The notes: generated from the letters alone by a model not told the origin. A stretch of 64,000 nucleotides of DNA from Pseudomonas parakoreensis (GCF_021602155.1 NZ_BQHY01000013.1:124001-188000), one strand, 5' to 3'; numbered from the stretch's first letter, positions 1 through 8,314 are shown. Numbers and translations are program-made.

Positions 1-229
1 TGGTGCGCCCTTCGAACACGCCGGAGAGGATTTCGACTTCGTCGGCTTCCTGACGCTGGGTGGTGTGGCGGCTGGTGCCCGGCTTGCGCCGATCGAGGTC
101 GCGCTGCAGGTCTTCAAGGGAGATCTCCAGGCCCGGCGGGCAGCCGTCGACAATGGCGACCAACGCCGGACCATGGCTCTCGCCAGCGGTGGTGACAGTG
201 AACAACTTGCCGTAGGTATTGCCGGACAT
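1..229 (-). CDS. aroC: Chorismate synthase, N-terminal part (runs off the left edge)
   Basis: Last step of the shikimate pathway: converts 5-enolpyruvylshikimate-3-phosphate to chorismate in the cytoplasm, using reduced FMN. Seen: the ATG at 229 opens a reading frame beginning [20 protein letters not shown], which carries the GESHG family signature, followed by a conserved [10 protein letters not shown] stretch and an RRKPGTSR segment that binds substrate and flavin in this family. About 76 codons are in the window and the rest lies to the left. The gene is divergent from the hydrolase at 360. The assignment rests on strong identity of the N-terminus and I see no plausible alternative. Confidence 0.96.
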   Translation of the reverse strand, partial: MSGNTYGKLFTVTTAGESHGPALVAIVDGCPPGLEISLEDLQRDLDRRKPGTSRHTTQRQEADEVEILSGVFEGRT

Positions 230-359
230 GCAGGACGCTCCGTGAAATCAAACCCGAATTCGTGATGCGCGCCAGTATACGCAGGCTAACCGAGTAGTTC
301 ATCCTCGAACCTTAGTGGTGTTGGTGAGTCCAACCGGCACCTTGGCGAATGATGGCGTG

Positions 360-1313
360 ATGATGCTGCGAGTTCTGATCTTGAGTCTTACCCTGTTGAC
401 CGGTTTTGCCCATGCGACTGTCCTGCAGCGCCCGATCTCTCTGGACACCGGCAACGGTGAGCTTTTCGGCTCGCTGTTGCTGCCAAAATCCGACACCCCG
501 GTACCGGTTGTCCTGATCCTTGCCGGTTCCGGTCCTACGGATCGTGACGGCAACAACCCCGATGGCGGGCGTAATGACAGCCTGAAACGGCTGGCCTGGG
601 TGCTGGCCAAACACAACATTGCCAGCGTGCGCTACGACAAGCGCGGGGTCGCTGCGAGCTTCGCGGCCACGCCCGACGAGCGCAATCTGTCGGTGGAGGC
701 CTACGTTAACGATGCTGTGGCCTGGAGCCAGAAGCTGAAAAGTGATCCGCGCTTCGGCCCGCTGATTCTGCTCGGTCACAGCGAAGGCGCCCTCATCGCC
801 ACCCTCGCTGCCCCGCGCACGGAGGCTGCTGCGCTGATTTCCCTGTCCGGCAGCGCAAGGCCAGTGGATCAAGTGATTCGCGAACAACTGGCGCGCAGCC
901 TGCCACCACCGTTGATGCTGCGCAGCAATCAGCTGCTCGACAGCCTCAAGGCCGGCCATACCGACGCCAACGTGCCGGCGCCACTGCAACCGATTTTTCG
1001 CCCGAGCGTGCAGCCGTACCTGATTTCGCTGTTCCGTCAGGATCCGGCCAAGGCGTTTGCACAGTTGAAGATGCCGGCGCTGATCGTTCAGGGCAGCAAC
1101 GACATGCAGGTCGGCGTCGGCGATGCACAGGCGCTCAAAGCGGCCAATCCCAATGCCGAACTGGTGGTGATCGACGGCATGAACCACGTCATGCGCATCG
1201 TCGCCGCCGATGTGAAGCGGCAATTGGCCTCCTACAAGGACCCGAATTTGCCACTGGCGGCGGAGCTGGGCGGCAAACTCATCGAATTTATTGACGGACT
1301 TCGCAGCCGTTAA
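360..1313 (+). CDS. Exported alpha/beta hydrolase
   Basis: Alpha/beta-hydrolase-fold protein of about 317 residues with an N-terminal hydrophobic signal segment (MMLRVLILSLTLLTGFAHA) and probable cleavage after AHA, so probably periplasmic. Seen: an oxyanion-type LAGSGPTDRDG loop, the nucleophile elbow GHSEG, an acid candidate in the IVQGSNDMQVG strand and a late histidine in GMNHV, which together make a complete Ser-Asp-His set. Two adjacent ATG codons (360 and 363) are possible starts; a longer in-frame opening at 315 would put extra residues ahead of the signal peptide and is unlikely. The substrate cannot be told; the family includes acyl esterases and peptidases. It stands alone between aroC and a membrane protein gene. 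Confidence 0.85.
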   Translation: MMLRVLILSLTLLTGFAHATVLQRPISLDTGNGELFGSLLLPKSDTPVPVVLILAGSGPTDRDGNNPDGGRNDSLKRLAWVLAKHNIASVRYDKRGVAASFAATPDERNLSVEAYVNDAVAWSQKLKSDPRFGPLILLGHSEGALIATLAAPRTEAAALISLSGSARPVDQVIREQLARSLPPPLMLRSNQLLDSLKAGHTDANVPAPLQPIFRPSVQPYLISLFRQDPAKAFAQLKMPALIVQGSNDMQVGVGDAQALKAANPNAELVVIDGMNHVMRIVAADVKRQLASYKDPNLPLAAELGGKLIEFIDGLRSR

Positions 1314-1357
1314 ACGGTGTTTACCCTCCAGTCCTGAAAAAAACGGCCGATAAGCCT

Positions 1358-1385
1358 TTGTCGCCAGCGTACCGGCTGGCGACAA
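1358..1385. terminator. Hairpin between hydrolase and coiled-coil protein genes
   Basis: Eleven-base perfect arms (TTGTCGCCAGC and its complement) around a six-base loop. No T-run follows, so it may be a Rho-assisted end, an mRNA-stabilising stem or a degenerate REP, rather than an intrinsic terminator. Confidence 0.5.
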
Positions 1386-1412
1386 GCAGGGCTTGGACAG
1401 GATCTCGCCGTT

Positions 1413-2204
1413 ATGACTGATACCCAGACTTCACCCGACACCACCGCTGAAAAAGACGCACCGCCAGCGGTCGAGCTGCCATGGGCGGACGTCAGCGTCG
1501 AGCACCACAAGATGCTCCGCCTGGCTCCGCTGCAGACTGACCGTCACACCGGTGGCCGGCCGTTGCGTTTTGTCGAATTCGGCTATGCCGAGCGCAACAG
1601 CAAAGAGCACAGCCTGATGCGCATGGCAATCAAACTGCCCGGCCAGCGCGTGCGCAAAGAACAGAACCATCTCGATGTGTGGGTCAATCACACCAGCAAG
1701 CGTGTACATTTCGGCCCCGACAGCGGCTTGCAGATCGAACCGCTGAACCGTGGCATCGGTCGCTTCCTGGCCGCGCAAGGCATCAATTGGGCGAAAAAAC
1801 GCTGGCCCGCCTACACCGTCGACGGCATGGACCTGAACAACAAAGACGCGCTGAATGAAGACACCCGCCTGCGTCGCGATCACTTCTTGCGCGTGCATGG
1901 GTTTGACGTGGTCTACGCCGACGCCCAACATTTGAAGGGCAGCGTCAAAGAGGTGCAGGTCGGTGACTTGCTGGGCGACTGGAACAGCGAGAAGCTGCAG
2001 ATCGTCGAGATTCTCGAAGCGGCGCAGATGCTGCAGCAGGCCGAGCAGAACCTGGCCGAGCAGGAAGTAAAGCTGAAGAAGCAGGAAGAGAAGGTCAGCA
2101 AGTTCAAGCGTGAAGACGCTGGCTTGCGCTTCACCATTACCTGTCTGGTGGCGTTTGCGGTGTTTCAGGCGGGGTTGTTGATCTGGATTGCCACACACCG
2201 CTGA
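1413..2204 (+). CDS. Conserved hypothetical protein with coiled coil and C-terminal membrane anchor
   Basis: A 263-residue protein whose function I do not recognise. Seen: a charged, Pro-rich N-terminus, a soluble middle region rich in Trp, Arg and His (about residues 30-190), a heptad-like helix rich in Gln, Glu and Lys (about 195-235, LAEQEVKLKKQEEKVSKFKR), and one hydrophobic segment at the very C-terminus (about 240-260), ending IATHR. That layout suggests a tail-anchored inner-membrane protein with the bulk in the cytoplasm and self-association through the coiled coil. The gene is monocistronic, with a hairpin before it and a REP pair after it. No enzyme motif is visible. Confidence 0.75.
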   Translation: MTDTQTSPDTTAEKDAPPAVELPWADVSVEHHKMLRLAPLQTDRHTGGRPLRFVEFGYAERNSKEHSLMRMAIKLPGQRVRKEQNHLDVWVNHTSKRVHFGPDSGLQIEPLNRGIGRFLAAQGINWAKKRWPAYTVDGMDLNNKDALNEDTRLRRDHFLRVHGFDVVYADAQHLKGSVKEVQVGDLLGDWNSEKLQIVEILEAAQMLQQAEQNLAEQEVKLKKQEEKVSKFKREDAGLRFTITCLVAFAVFQAGLLIWIATHR

Positions 2205-2219
2205 AATCAGCGATGACCT

Positions 2220-2352
2220 GTGGCGAGGGAGCTTGGTCCCGCTCGGCTGCGAAGCAGTCGTAAAACATGCACATGCAGTATGTCTGGTGCACCGTCATTG
2301 CATATTTTGGGTCTGCTTCGCAGACCAGCGGGAGCAAGCTCCCTCGCCACAG
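2220..2352. repeat. REP inverted pair, family C (GTGGCGAGGGAGCTTG type)
   Basis: Two facing copies of a palindromic unit (GTGGCGAGGGAGCTTGGTCC and its complement) separated by about 60 bases. It lies between the convergent ends of the coiled-coil gene and prmB. The same unit recurs at 16031. Confidence 0.85.
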
Positions 2353-2364
2353 AAGTCAGTCAGG

Positions 2365-3273
2365 TCAAACGCGGGAGGCGAACAGGGCCTGATGAGCGCG
2401 GCACTGCTCTGCGGTCAGCATGAACACGCCATGCCCGCCGCGCTCGAAATCGAGCCAGGCGAAATCGACTTCCGGGTACAACGCTTCGACGTGCACCTGG
2501 CTGTTGCCCACTTCCACGATCAGCAAACCCTTCTCGGTCAGGTGATCCGCCGCTTCGGCGAGCATCCGTCGCACCAGGTTCAAGCCGTCATCACCACAGG
2601 CCAGACCCAGCTCCGGTTCGTGCTGGTATTCGTCCGGCATGTCGGCGAAATCTTCTGCGTCAACGTACGGCGGGTTCGACACGATCAGATCGAAACGCTG
2701 CCCCGGCAGACCATCGAAACCATCGCCCTGCACGGTGTACACGCGCTCATCGACGCCGTGGCGCTCAATGTTCTGGTTGGCCACTTCCAGCGCTTCGAAC
2801 GACAGATCGGCCAGCACCACTTCAGCGTTCTGGAACTCGTAGGCGCAGGCGATGCCGATGCAACCGGAGCCGGTGCACAGGTCGAGAATCCGCGCAGGTT
2901 CGTCACCGATCCATGGGGCAAAACGGTTTTCGATCAGCTCGCCAATCGGTGAACGCGGGATCAGCACGCGCTCATCGACGATGAACGACATGCCGCAGAA
3001 CCACGCCTCGCCCAGCAGGTAGGCAGTCGGGATGCGCTCTTCGATGCGGCGCTTGAGCAGGCGTTGCAGGTTGACCAGCTCGTCGTCTTCCAGCGCGCAG
3101 TCGAGGTAGCTGTCGGCGATCTCCCACGGCAGGTGCAAGGCACCGAGGACCAACTGCCGGGCTTCATCCCAGGCATTGTCGGTGCCATGGCCGAAAAACA
3201 GATCCTCCCCATGGAAGCGGCTGACGGCCCAACGGATGTGGTCGCGCAGGGTACGAAGTCGGGAAGTGATCAC
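2365..3273 (-). CDS. prmB: Ribosomal protein uL3 N5-glutamine methyltransferase
   Basis: SAM-dependent methyltransferase that modifies a glutamine of ribosomal protein L3. Seen: 302 residues, an N-terminal helical domain (about 1-110), then the Rossmann methyltransferase fold with the SAM loop [15 protein letters not shown] (about 130-145), an acidic strand VVLADLS, and the catalytic NPPY tetrad (VSNPPYVD) that binds the glutamine amide in the HemK/PrmB family. The start is GTG at 3273 with GGAG about nine bases upstream. PrmB rather than PrmC is inferred from the N-terminal sequence (the [11 protein letters not shown] region) and its frequent proximity to aroC in Pseudomonas. The gene converges on a REP pair. 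Confidence 0.93.
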   Translation of the reverse strand: MITSRLRTLRDHIRWAVSRFHGEDLFFGHGTDNAWDEARQLVLGALHLPWEIADSYLDCALEDDELVNLQRLLKRRIEERIPTAYLLGEAWFCGMSFIVDERVLIPRSPIGELIENRFAPWIGDEPARILDLCTGSGCIGIACAYEFQNAEVVLADLSFEALEVANQNIERHGVDERVYTVQGDGFDGLPGQRFDLIVSNPPYVDAEDFADMPDEYQHEPELGLACGDDGLNLVRRMLAEAADHLTEKGLLIVEVGNSQVHVEALYPEVDFAWLDFERGGHGVFMLTAEQCRAHQALFASRV

Positions 3274-3512
3274 GGGGCAGAACTCCAGAAAAAACGACTG
3301 GCGATTCTACCAGCCAAATCGCGCGCCGACGACGCAGGAAAATCCGCGGAGCGACAGTAGGACCTTTCTGTTTTTTGCATCAGCTATTGAACAGAACGTG
3401 TAACTTGACAAGGCTGCAGGCCAGTAACGACGGCGTCTACGATGGTAGCGGTTCACAGAAGCGCTCAGCCAGAGGACAATGCCGCAAAAGCCCCACCCCA
3501 AGGAGCCCCAGA

Positions 3513-4103
3513 ATGTCCGTTCCAAAAACGATGTTTCAACTCAGCGGCCGCGGTTATGCAGCGGCCACACTGAGCCATGCCACCGTGGTCATCATCGATG
3601 CCCAGAAAGAGTACCTCAGTGGCCCGCTGGCCCTGAGCGGCATGGACGCGGCCGTCGCGAACATCAAACAACTGGTCGCTGCGGCCCGTGCAGCCGGTCG
3701 GCCGATCGTGCACGTGCGTCATCTCGGCACCGTCGGTGGCCTGTTCGACCCGCAGGGCGAACGCGGCGAATTCATCCCCGGCCTTGAGCCACAAGGTGAC
3801 GAAACCATCATCGGCAAACTGCTGCCGAGCGCGTTCCACGGCACCGAACTGCTCGACCGTTTGCAGAATCTTGGCTCGCTGGACCTGATCGTCTGCGGTT
3901 TCATGAGCCACTCCAGCGTCAGCACCACCGTACGCGCGGCGAAGAACCTGGGCTTCCGTTGCACGCTGGTCGAAGACGCCTGCGCCACCCGTGACCTGCC
4001 GTTCAAGGGCCGCGTGCTCAGCGCCGCCGTGGTGCAGGAAGCGGAAATGGCGATCATGGCCGACAACTTCGCCACCCTTGCCCTGACTCAGGATCTGATC
4101 TGA
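3513..4103 (+). CDS. Cysteine hydrolase of the isochorismatase family
   Basis: About 196 residues. Seen: the first catalytic aspartate in VVIIDAQKEY, a lysine in the IIGKLLPSAF segment, and the nucleophilic cysteine region LIVCGFMSHSSVSTTVRAA, where the usual position after the cis-peptide reads SHSS rather than xHxC. The classic isochorismatase-hydrolase cysteine is therefore not in its commonest context; the later EDACATRD carries a cysteine in the typical strand. The start at 3513 is set by AGGAG at 3500-3504; an upstream in-frame opening at 3375 has no such site. Likely substrates of the family are amides or pterin-like esters, but none can be assigned. Monocistronic, ending in a hairpin at 4112. 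Confidence 0.85.
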   Translation: MSVPKTMFQLSGRGYAAATLSHATVVIIDAQKEYLSGPLALSGMDAAVANIKQLVAAARAAGRPIVHVRHLGTVGGLFDPQGERGEFIPGLEPQGDETIIGKLLPSAFHGTELLDRLQNLGSLDLIVCGFMSHSSVSTTVRAAKNLGFRCTLVEDACATRDLPFKGRVLSAAVVQEAEMAIMADNFATLALTQDLI

Positions 4104-4111
4104 TCTGCTCT

Positions 4112-4138
4112 GATGAGCGGCTCACCGCGCCGCTCATC
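4112..4138. terminator. Hairpin after cysteine hydrolase gene
   Basis: Ten-base perfect arms (GATGAGCGGC and its complement) with a seven-base loop, starting nine bases after the stop codon. No T-run follows, so intrinsic termination is uncertain. Confidence 0.5.
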
Positions 4139-4233
4139 CGCAAAAGCCTCGCATTTGCTTCAATTGCCTTAGCCTCAGGAACAACCCGGTCAACTCCCGG
4201 TCGAAGGGCCGATACCCATTGAGGAAGGTCGGA

Positions 4234-4554
4234 ATGAAGTTATCCGATGGATTTGACGCACGCCGCTTGCGGCCCAAAGGCCAAAGCAACTGGCGTTTTC
4301 GATTCGGCGCAGCGATCGCCGCCATGCTGGCGACGTTCGGTGTGCTGCTGGCGATGGCCGGTGCCGCCAGCCTGCTGGGACGCCCGCCGGCGCTCGGCGA
4401 CTTGAATGCCACGCCGATGGGTTCGGCGATCATTCTCGCGGTCGGCTTGTTGTTCCTGTACTTCGGCGTGGCCCTGTGGCGTCGATGCCGGCGTCGCGCC
4501 CGGCAATCGCGGGAACTGAACATGTCCCCGCACCTGATGAAAAAACACGACTGA
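4234..4554 (+). CDS. Small two-helix membrane protein of unknown function
   Basis: A 106-residue protein with two hydrophobic helices (about residues 20-45, AAIAAMLATFGVLLAMAGAA, and about 68-88, AIILAVGLLFLYFGVALWRR), each bounded by arginines, and a basic C-terminal tail. The positive-inside rule predicts both ends in the cytoplasm. ATG 4234 is chosen because GAGGAAGG lies six bases upstream; the longer TTG start at 4219 would sit on top of that site. An intrinsic terminator follows directly, so it is a single-gene unit. I recognise no family and no function is proposed. Confidence 0.75.
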   Translation: MKLSDGFDARRLRPKGQSNWRFRFGAAIAAMLATFGVLLAMAGAASLLGRPPALGDLNATPMGSAIILAVGLLFLYFGVALWRRCRRRARQSRELNMSPHLMKKHD

Positions 4555-4558
4555 CTGC

Positions 4559-4590
4559 ACGGCCTGGCTTTTTGCCGGGCCGTTTTGTTT
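4559..4590 (+). terminator. Intrinsic terminator
   Basis: GC-rich stem ACGGCCtGGC / GCCgGGCCGT followed by TTTTGTTT, four bases after the preceding stop codon. Confidence 0.8.
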
Positions 4591-4628
4591 CGACTTGGGT
4601 AAACTGGCCGCCCTTCGCGGAGGCTGAC

Positions 4629-5186
4629 ATGCAAGACGACGATTTTTCCCTGTTCAAAAATGCGATCCAAGGCGTCAAGCCGATCAAGCACGACCGCGCC
4701 GACACCGGCAAACCCAAGGCTGACCGCGCGCAGATTGCCAAGCTGCGCCAGTCCGCCACCGTGCGCACCGACACCACCACCGTGGATGGCCTGTCCGATC
4801 AGTTCGTGATCGACGTCGGCCCCGAAGACGAGTTGATGTGGGCGCGCGACGGGGTGCAGGAAAGCCAGATGCGCAAGCTCAAGATCGGGCAGATCCCGTT
4901 CGAAGGCAGCCTCGACCTGCACGGCATGAACGTGGAAAAGGCCCGCGAGACGCTTTGGGCGTTTCTCGCCGAGGCGACCAAATTCGAAATCCGCTGCGTG
5001 CGCGTCACCCACGGCAAGGCCGTGCGCCTGGACGGCAAGCGGCCGATGATCAAAAGCCACGTCAACACCTGGCTGCGCCAGCATCCGCAAGTGCTCGGTT
5101 TCTGCTCATGTCAGGCAAAACACGGCGGTGCCGGTGCGGTGTATGTGATGCTCAAACGCACCATGATGGAAGGCCGCGACGAATAA
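4629..5186 (+). CDS. Smr-domain protein (SmrA/YdaL-like DNA endonuclease family)
   Basis: A 185-residue protein with a charged N-terminal half and a C-terminal Smr domain (about residues 95-180). Seen: the hallmark LDLHGMNVEKAR, followed by the VTHGKA loop and the GGAGAVYVML end strand. Together these match the HGxG/LDxHG signature of the family, which in E. coli SmrA and mammalian B3BP nicks DNA. The start ATG 4629 lies just downstream of GCGGAGG. The gene precedes folE by about 80 bases and may share a transcript with it. Cytoplasmic; the physiological target is unknown for Pseudomonas. Confidence 0.88.
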   Translation: MQDDDFSLFKNAIQGVKPIKHDRADTGKPKADRAQIAKLRQSATVRTDTTTVDGLSDQFVIDVGPEDELMWARDGVQESQMRKLKIGQIPFEGSLDLHGMNVEKARETLWAFLAEATKFEIRCVRVTHGKAVRLDGKRPMIKSHVNTWLRQHPQVLGFCSCQAKHGGAGAVYVMLKRTMMEGRDE

Positions 5187-5263
5187 TCGCGTAACACCGA
5201 ACTTGCAGGGTTGTGTCCGCCACCGTACCCTTGCCCTTTGCGAAAATCCCCACAGGTAGTTTC

Positions 5264-5809
5264 ATGTCCCTGGAACAGAATTACACCGCGATTCTCGGCC
5301 AACTGGGCGAGGACGTCTCCCGCGAGGGCCTGCTCGACACGCCAAAGCGTGCCGCCAAAGCCATGCAGTACCTCTGCCGCGGTTATGAACAGACGCTCGA
5401 AGAGGTCACCAACGGTGCCCTGTTCAGCTCCGACAACAGCGAAATGGTGCTGGTCAAGGACATCGAGCTGTACTCGTTGTGCGAACACCACCTGCTGCCG
5501 TTCATCGGCAAGGCGCACGTCGCCTACATCCCGAGCGGCAAGGTGCTGGGCCTGTCGAAGGTCGCGCGGATCGTCGACATGTACGCCCGCCGCCTGCAGA
5601 TCCAGGAAAACCTCAGCCGCCAGATCGCCGATGCAGTGATGCAAGTCACCGGTGCGCTGGGCGTGGCCGTAGTGATCGAGGCCAAGCACATGTGCATGAT
5701 GATGCGCGGTGTCGAGAAACAGAATTCGTCGATGATCACTTCGGTGATGCTCGGTGAGTTCCGCGAAAACGCGGCGACTCGCAGCGAGTTCCTCAGCCTG
5801 ATCAAATAA
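5264..5809 (+). CDS. folE: GTP cyclohydrolase I
   Basis: Converts GTP to 7,8-dihydroneopterin triphosphate, the first step of folate (and pterin) synthesis; a cytoplasmic toroid. Seen: 181 residues, near the short end of the family. The zinc-binding cysteine-histidines lie in [11 protein letters not shown] and in the later [10 protein letters not shown], and the [15 protein letters not shown] active-site helix is present. The upstream in-frame GTG/ATG region is ignored because ATG 5264 gives the usual N-terminus MSLEQNY. Pseudomonas genomes often carry two folE copies; only this one is in view. A strong intrinsic terminator follows 12 bases after the stop. Confidence 0.96.
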   Translation: MSLEQNYTAILGQLGEDVSREGLLDTPKRAAKAMQYLCRGYEQTLEEVTNGALFSSDNSEMVLVKDIELYSLCEHHLLPFIGKAHVAYIPSGKVLGLSKVARIVDMYARRLQIQENLSRQIADAVMQVTGALGVAVVIEAKHMCMMMRGVEKQNSSMITSVMLGEFRENAATRSEFLSLIK

Positions 5810-5820
5810 TCGGCTGCAGA

Positions 5821-5850
5821 AAAAACCGGCGTTGATCGCCGGTTTTTTTT
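5821..5850 (+). terminator. Intrinsic terminator of folE
   Basis: AAAAACCGGCG stem, short loop, CGCCGG and a run of eight T. It could work in both directions because A-rich sequence precedes the stem. Confidence 0.92.
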
Positions 5851-5911
5851 CGTCCGTGAAAAATCGGGTAAGCTGCGCGCCCTTCTCTCTTTGCACCGTG
5901 AGGCTTTCAAC

Positions 5912-6283
5912 GTGTTCGTAAAAGCGCTTCGTGTCGGCCTTGGCCAACTGATCATCTTCATCGACTTCATCACCCGCCCGGGCAAGAAACAGCGCCCCGC
6001 CGAGGTACAGGCGCAAGTCAACGCGGCCGCCAAAGGCCTGACCCTGTATCAGTTCCACGCCTGCCCGTTCTGCGTGAAAACCCGCCGCACCCTGCGTCGC
6101 CTGAATGTGCCGGTCGCACTGAAGGACGCGAAGAACAACGAACAGGATCGCCAGACCCTGCTGGACCAGGGCGGCAAGATCAAGGTGCCGTGCCTGCGCA
6201 TTGAAGAGAATGGGCAGACGACGTGGATGTATGAGTCCAAGGTGATCATTGATTATCTGGATAAGCGGTTTGCTGCGGTCTGA
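5912..6283 (+). CDS. Glutaredoxin-like protein with N-terminal hydrophobic segment
   Basis: About 123 residues. Seen: an N-terminal hydrophobic stretch (ALRVGLGQLIIFIDFI), a basic linker, then a thioredoxin-fold glutaredoxin domain with the dithiol active site CPFCVKTRR, the cis-Pro segment KVPCLRIEE and a C-terminal YLDKRF helix. The family reduces disulfides or glutathionylated proteins with glutathione. The CPFC motif, in place of CPYC, suits oxidoreductases of the glutathione-transferase-like glutaredoxin group. The hydrophobic N-terminus suggests membrane association with the redox domain in the cytoplasm (inference). The start GTG 5912 is favoured by GAGG at 5900-5903; a TTG at 5891 is in frame but would overlap that site. 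Confidence 0.88.
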   Translation: MFVKALRVGLGQLIIFIDFITRPGKKQRPAEVQAQVNAAAKGLTLYQFHACPFCVKTRRTLRRLNVPVALKDAKNNEQDRQTLLDQGGKIKVPCLRIEENGQTTWMYESKVIIDYLDKRFAAV

Positions 6284-6302
6284 TATTGATGTTGTGTTGC
6301 TT

Positions 6303-6389
6303 ATGGCCCCATCGCTGGCAAGCCAGCTCCCACAGTGATCTGTGGCGTTCACAAACCTGTGGGAGCTGGCTTGCCAGCGATGCGGCCCG
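6303..6389. repeat. REP inverted pair, family A (GCTGGCAAGCCAGCTCCCACA type)
   Basis: Facing copies of ATCGCTGGCAAGCCAGCTCC and its complement around a short spacer, located between the convergent glutaredoxin and aminotransferase genes. Confidence 0.9.
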
Positions 6390-6415
6390 CAAGAGCAACA
6401 CATTACTCAGACAAA

Positions 6416-6449
6416 AATAAACCGGCCCTCGAGCCGGTTTATTTATTTT
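6416..6449. terminator. Bidirectional intrinsic terminator
   Basis: AAATAAACCGGC, loop CCTCGA, GCCGGTTTATTTATTTTT. It lies between convergent genes and abuts the stop codon of the aminotransferase, so it probably serves that gene on the minus strand and the glutaredoxin on the plus strand. Confidence 0.85.
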
Positions 6450-7616
6450 TCACGCCGCTTTATTTATCTGCGCCTGACGCACCACCGCCGCCAGTCGCTT
6501 GAGCCCTTCATCCAGTCGCGCCGGGTCGATGTGGCTGAAGTTCAAACGCAGGTGCCCAAGGTTTTTATCCGGTTCGGGAAAAAACGGTTCGCCCGGCATG
6601 AACGCCACGTCATTGGCCAGCGCCTCGTTGAGCAGCGTTCGCGTATCCAGCGGTTGCTTGAGCGTCAGCCAGAAAAACAGCCCGCCCTGCGGCATGTTCC
6701 AGTCCGCCAGATCAGAGAAATGCGTTTCCAGCACCGCTTGAAACGCATCGCGGCGCTGCCGGTAGAAGCCGCGCAACTCACCCAGGTGCTGCTGATATTT
6801 TTCACTGCCGATCCATTGCAATGCCTGCCACTGGCCGATGCGGTTGGTGTGCAGATCCGCCGATTGCTTGAGCTTGAGCAGGTGCGGAAACAGGTCCGGG
6901 CTGGCGATCAGGTAGCCGACGCGCAAACCCGGGAGCAAGGTTTTCGACACGGTGCCGGTGTAGATCCAGCTGGCTTTCTTCAAACGCCCGGCAATCGGTT
7001 TGGCGCTGCCGCCATCGAACGTCAGTTCGCGATACGGCTCGTCTTCGATCAGGGTCACGCCGAATTCGTCCAGCAGCGCGGCGACGGCAGCGCGCTTGGC
7101 TTCGCTGTAGCGCACGGCGGATGGATTCTGAAATGTCGGGATCAGATAGATGAATGCCGGGCGGTGTTGCTCAAGTCGACTGCGCAGTTGAGCCAGGTTC
7201 GGGCCATCGGCCTCTTGCGGCACGGTCAGGCAATCGGCGCCGAACAGCTGGAAGATCTGCAACGCGGCCAGGTAGGTCGGGGCTTCCAGAAGAATTTCGG
7301 TGCCCTTGTCGATGTACAACTTGGCGGCCAGATCGAGAGTCTGCTGGGAACCGCTGACCACCAGCACCTGACTCGCCGTGCACGCCAGACCCAAAGCTTG
7401 CGCCTGCGCCGCCAGCGCTTCACGCAGCACCGGCTCGCCTTCGCTCATGCCGTATTGGCCGAGGGACAGCGGCATGTCGGCCCATTCGACTTTCGGCAGC
7501 ATGGCTTCAGCAGGCAAGCCACCGGCAAACGACATCACCTCCGGGCGCTGGGCGGCGGCGAGGATTTCACGGATCAGAGAACTTTTAAGGCGCGAAACAC
7601 GTTCGGAAAAAGCCAT
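6450..7616 (-). CDS. PLP-dependent class I/II aminotransferase (2-aminoadipate/LysN-like)
   Basis: A 388-residue fold-type I aminotransferase. Seen: an N-terminal SFAGGLPAEAMLP segment typical of the LysN/2-aminoadipate transaminase group, VVSGSQQTLDL (phosphate-binding loop), NPSAVRYS, IEDEPYREL, the Schiff-base lysine in GTVSKTLLPGLRVGY, and a C-terminal LRLNFSH with the carboxylate-binding arginine. Likely role: transamination of a medium-length amino acid to its 2-oxo acid, but the substrate is not fixed by sequence. ATG 7616 gives the family's usual start MAFSERV; a TTG at 7655 is a poorer choice. The gene is divergent from a MarR regulator, and the intergenic palindrome at 7650 suggests joint control. 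Confidence 0.88.
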   Translation of the reverse strand: MAFSERVSRLKSSLIREILAAAQRPEVMSFAGGLPAEAMLPKVEWADMPLSLGQYGMSEGEPVLREALAAQAQALGLACTASQVLVVSGSQQTLDLAAKLYIDKGTEILLEAPTYLAALQIFQLFGADCLTVPQEADGPNLAQLRSRLEQHRPAFIYLIPTFQNPSAVRYSEAKRAAVAALLDEFGVTLIEDEPYRELTFDGGSAKPIAGRLKKASWIYTGTVSKTLLPGLRVGYLIASPDLFPHLLKLKQSADLHTNRIGQWQALQWIGSEKYQQHLGELRGFYRQRRDAFQAVLETHFSDLADWNMPQGGLFFWLTLKQPLDTRTLLNEALANDVAFMPGEPFFPEPDKNLGHLRLNFSHIDPARLDEGLKRLAAVVRQAQINKAA

Positions 7617-7649
7617 GGGAGTCACCGGTAGCGAGGGCTGGAGAAAATG

Positions 7650-7666
7650 AGTCAAACTGGTTGACT
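7650..7666. promoter_or_regulatory. Putative MarR operator, site 1
   Basis: AGTCAA-ACTGG-TTGACT: perfect six-base inverted repeat with a five-base spacer, in the divergent intergenic region between aminotransferase and marR genes. The same GTCAA-N5-TTGAC core recurs at 7693. Confidence 0.65.
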
Positions 7667-7692
7667 GAAACTACGACAGCTTGAGCGAGTAC

Positions 7693-7707
7693 GTCAACAT
7701 GCTTGAC
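7693..7707. promoter_or_regulatory. Putative MarR operator, site 2, covering the marR start codon
   Basis: GTCAA-CATGC-TTGAC: same half-sites and spacer length as site 1, centred 42 bases away, which is about four helical turns. The ATG of the regulator (7699) lies inside the spacer, consistent with autorepression. Confidence 0.6.
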
Positions 7708-8145
7708 CTTAAAAACCCCGCCAGCCAGCAGCAGGCGATGGAAGCGTTTTTCTTCGGCTATCAGGCGTTCACCGCCAAGGCCGACGAAATGCTCGAACGT
7801 CGCGGCCTGTCCCGGGTGCATCAGCGGATTGTGTTTTTCATCGCGCGTTATCCGAATTTGAGCGTGAAGGAGTTGCTGGGATTGCTCGGCGTGAGTAAGC
7901 AGGCGCTGAACATGCCGTTGCGCCAGCTGCAGGAAATGCACTTGGTAGACAGCGTGGCGTCGGAGGCGGACAAGCGTAAGCGCCTGCTGGAGCTGACCGT
8001 AGAGGGTGCGAAGTTCGAGCAGGCGTTGCGCCGTGAGCAGGTGAAGTTGCTCGAGCGGGTGTTTGCCGAGGCTGGGGAAGCGGCGGTGAATGGGTGGTTG
8101 GCGGTGAACATGGCGCTTGGGAGCACTCAGTCACATCTTGATTGA
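7699..8145 (+). CDS. MarR-family transcriptional regulator
   Basis: About 148 residues. Seen: N-terminal dimerisation helices, then a winged helix: LSVKELLGLLGVSKQALNMPLRQL is the helix-turn-helix and the wing contains EADKRKRLLELT, where MarR proteins have the D-R-R wing tip. A C-terminal helix completes the dimer interface. It probably represses itself and the divergent aminotransferase through the paired GTCAA-N5-TTGAC sites. ATG 7699 is used; a TTG at 7681 is in frame. The ligand is unknown. The QQRI-like HQRIVFFIARYP segment is common in regulators of small-molecule efflux or catabolism, but that does not identify the effector. Confidence 0.87.
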   Translation: MLDLKNPASQQQAMEAFFFGYQAFTAKADEMLERRGLSRVHQRIVFFIARYPNLSVKELLGLLGVSKQALNMPLRQLQEMHLVDSVASEADKRKRLLELTVEGAKFEQALRREQVKLLERVFAEAGEAAVNGWLAVNMALGSTQSHLD

Positions 8146-8152
8146 CTGATCC

Positions 8153-8237
8153 GGCCTGATCGCTGGCAAGCCAGCTCCCACAATGATCGGCAGCGTACAC
8201 AAAACCTGTGGGAGCTGGCTTGCCAGCGATGGGGCCT
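8153..8237. repeat. REP inverted pair, family A
   Basis: Facing GATCGCTGGCAAGCCAGCTC units a few bases after the marR stop. The rest of the stretch to 8443 holds a palindrome at 8303 and no gene. Confidence 0.9.
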
Positions 8238-8302
8238 CTGAGGGCGATATATCCCTATCGCCTGACCTTTCGTAAACAAAACCAAAAACAATATTTGCTT
8301 TA

Positions 8303-8314
8303 TTTGTACACAAA
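8303..8314. promoter_or_regulatory. Putative operator TTTGT-AC-ACAAA before the purine permease
   Basis: Perfect five-base half-sites separated by two bases, 130 bases upstream of the AzgA-type permease. It shares the TTGT-N2-ACAA core with two palindromes in the uraH-puuE intergenic region, pointing to one regulator for these purine genes. The dimension fits GntR (FadR/VanR-type) operators, but the regulator is not in the window. Confidence 0.6.
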
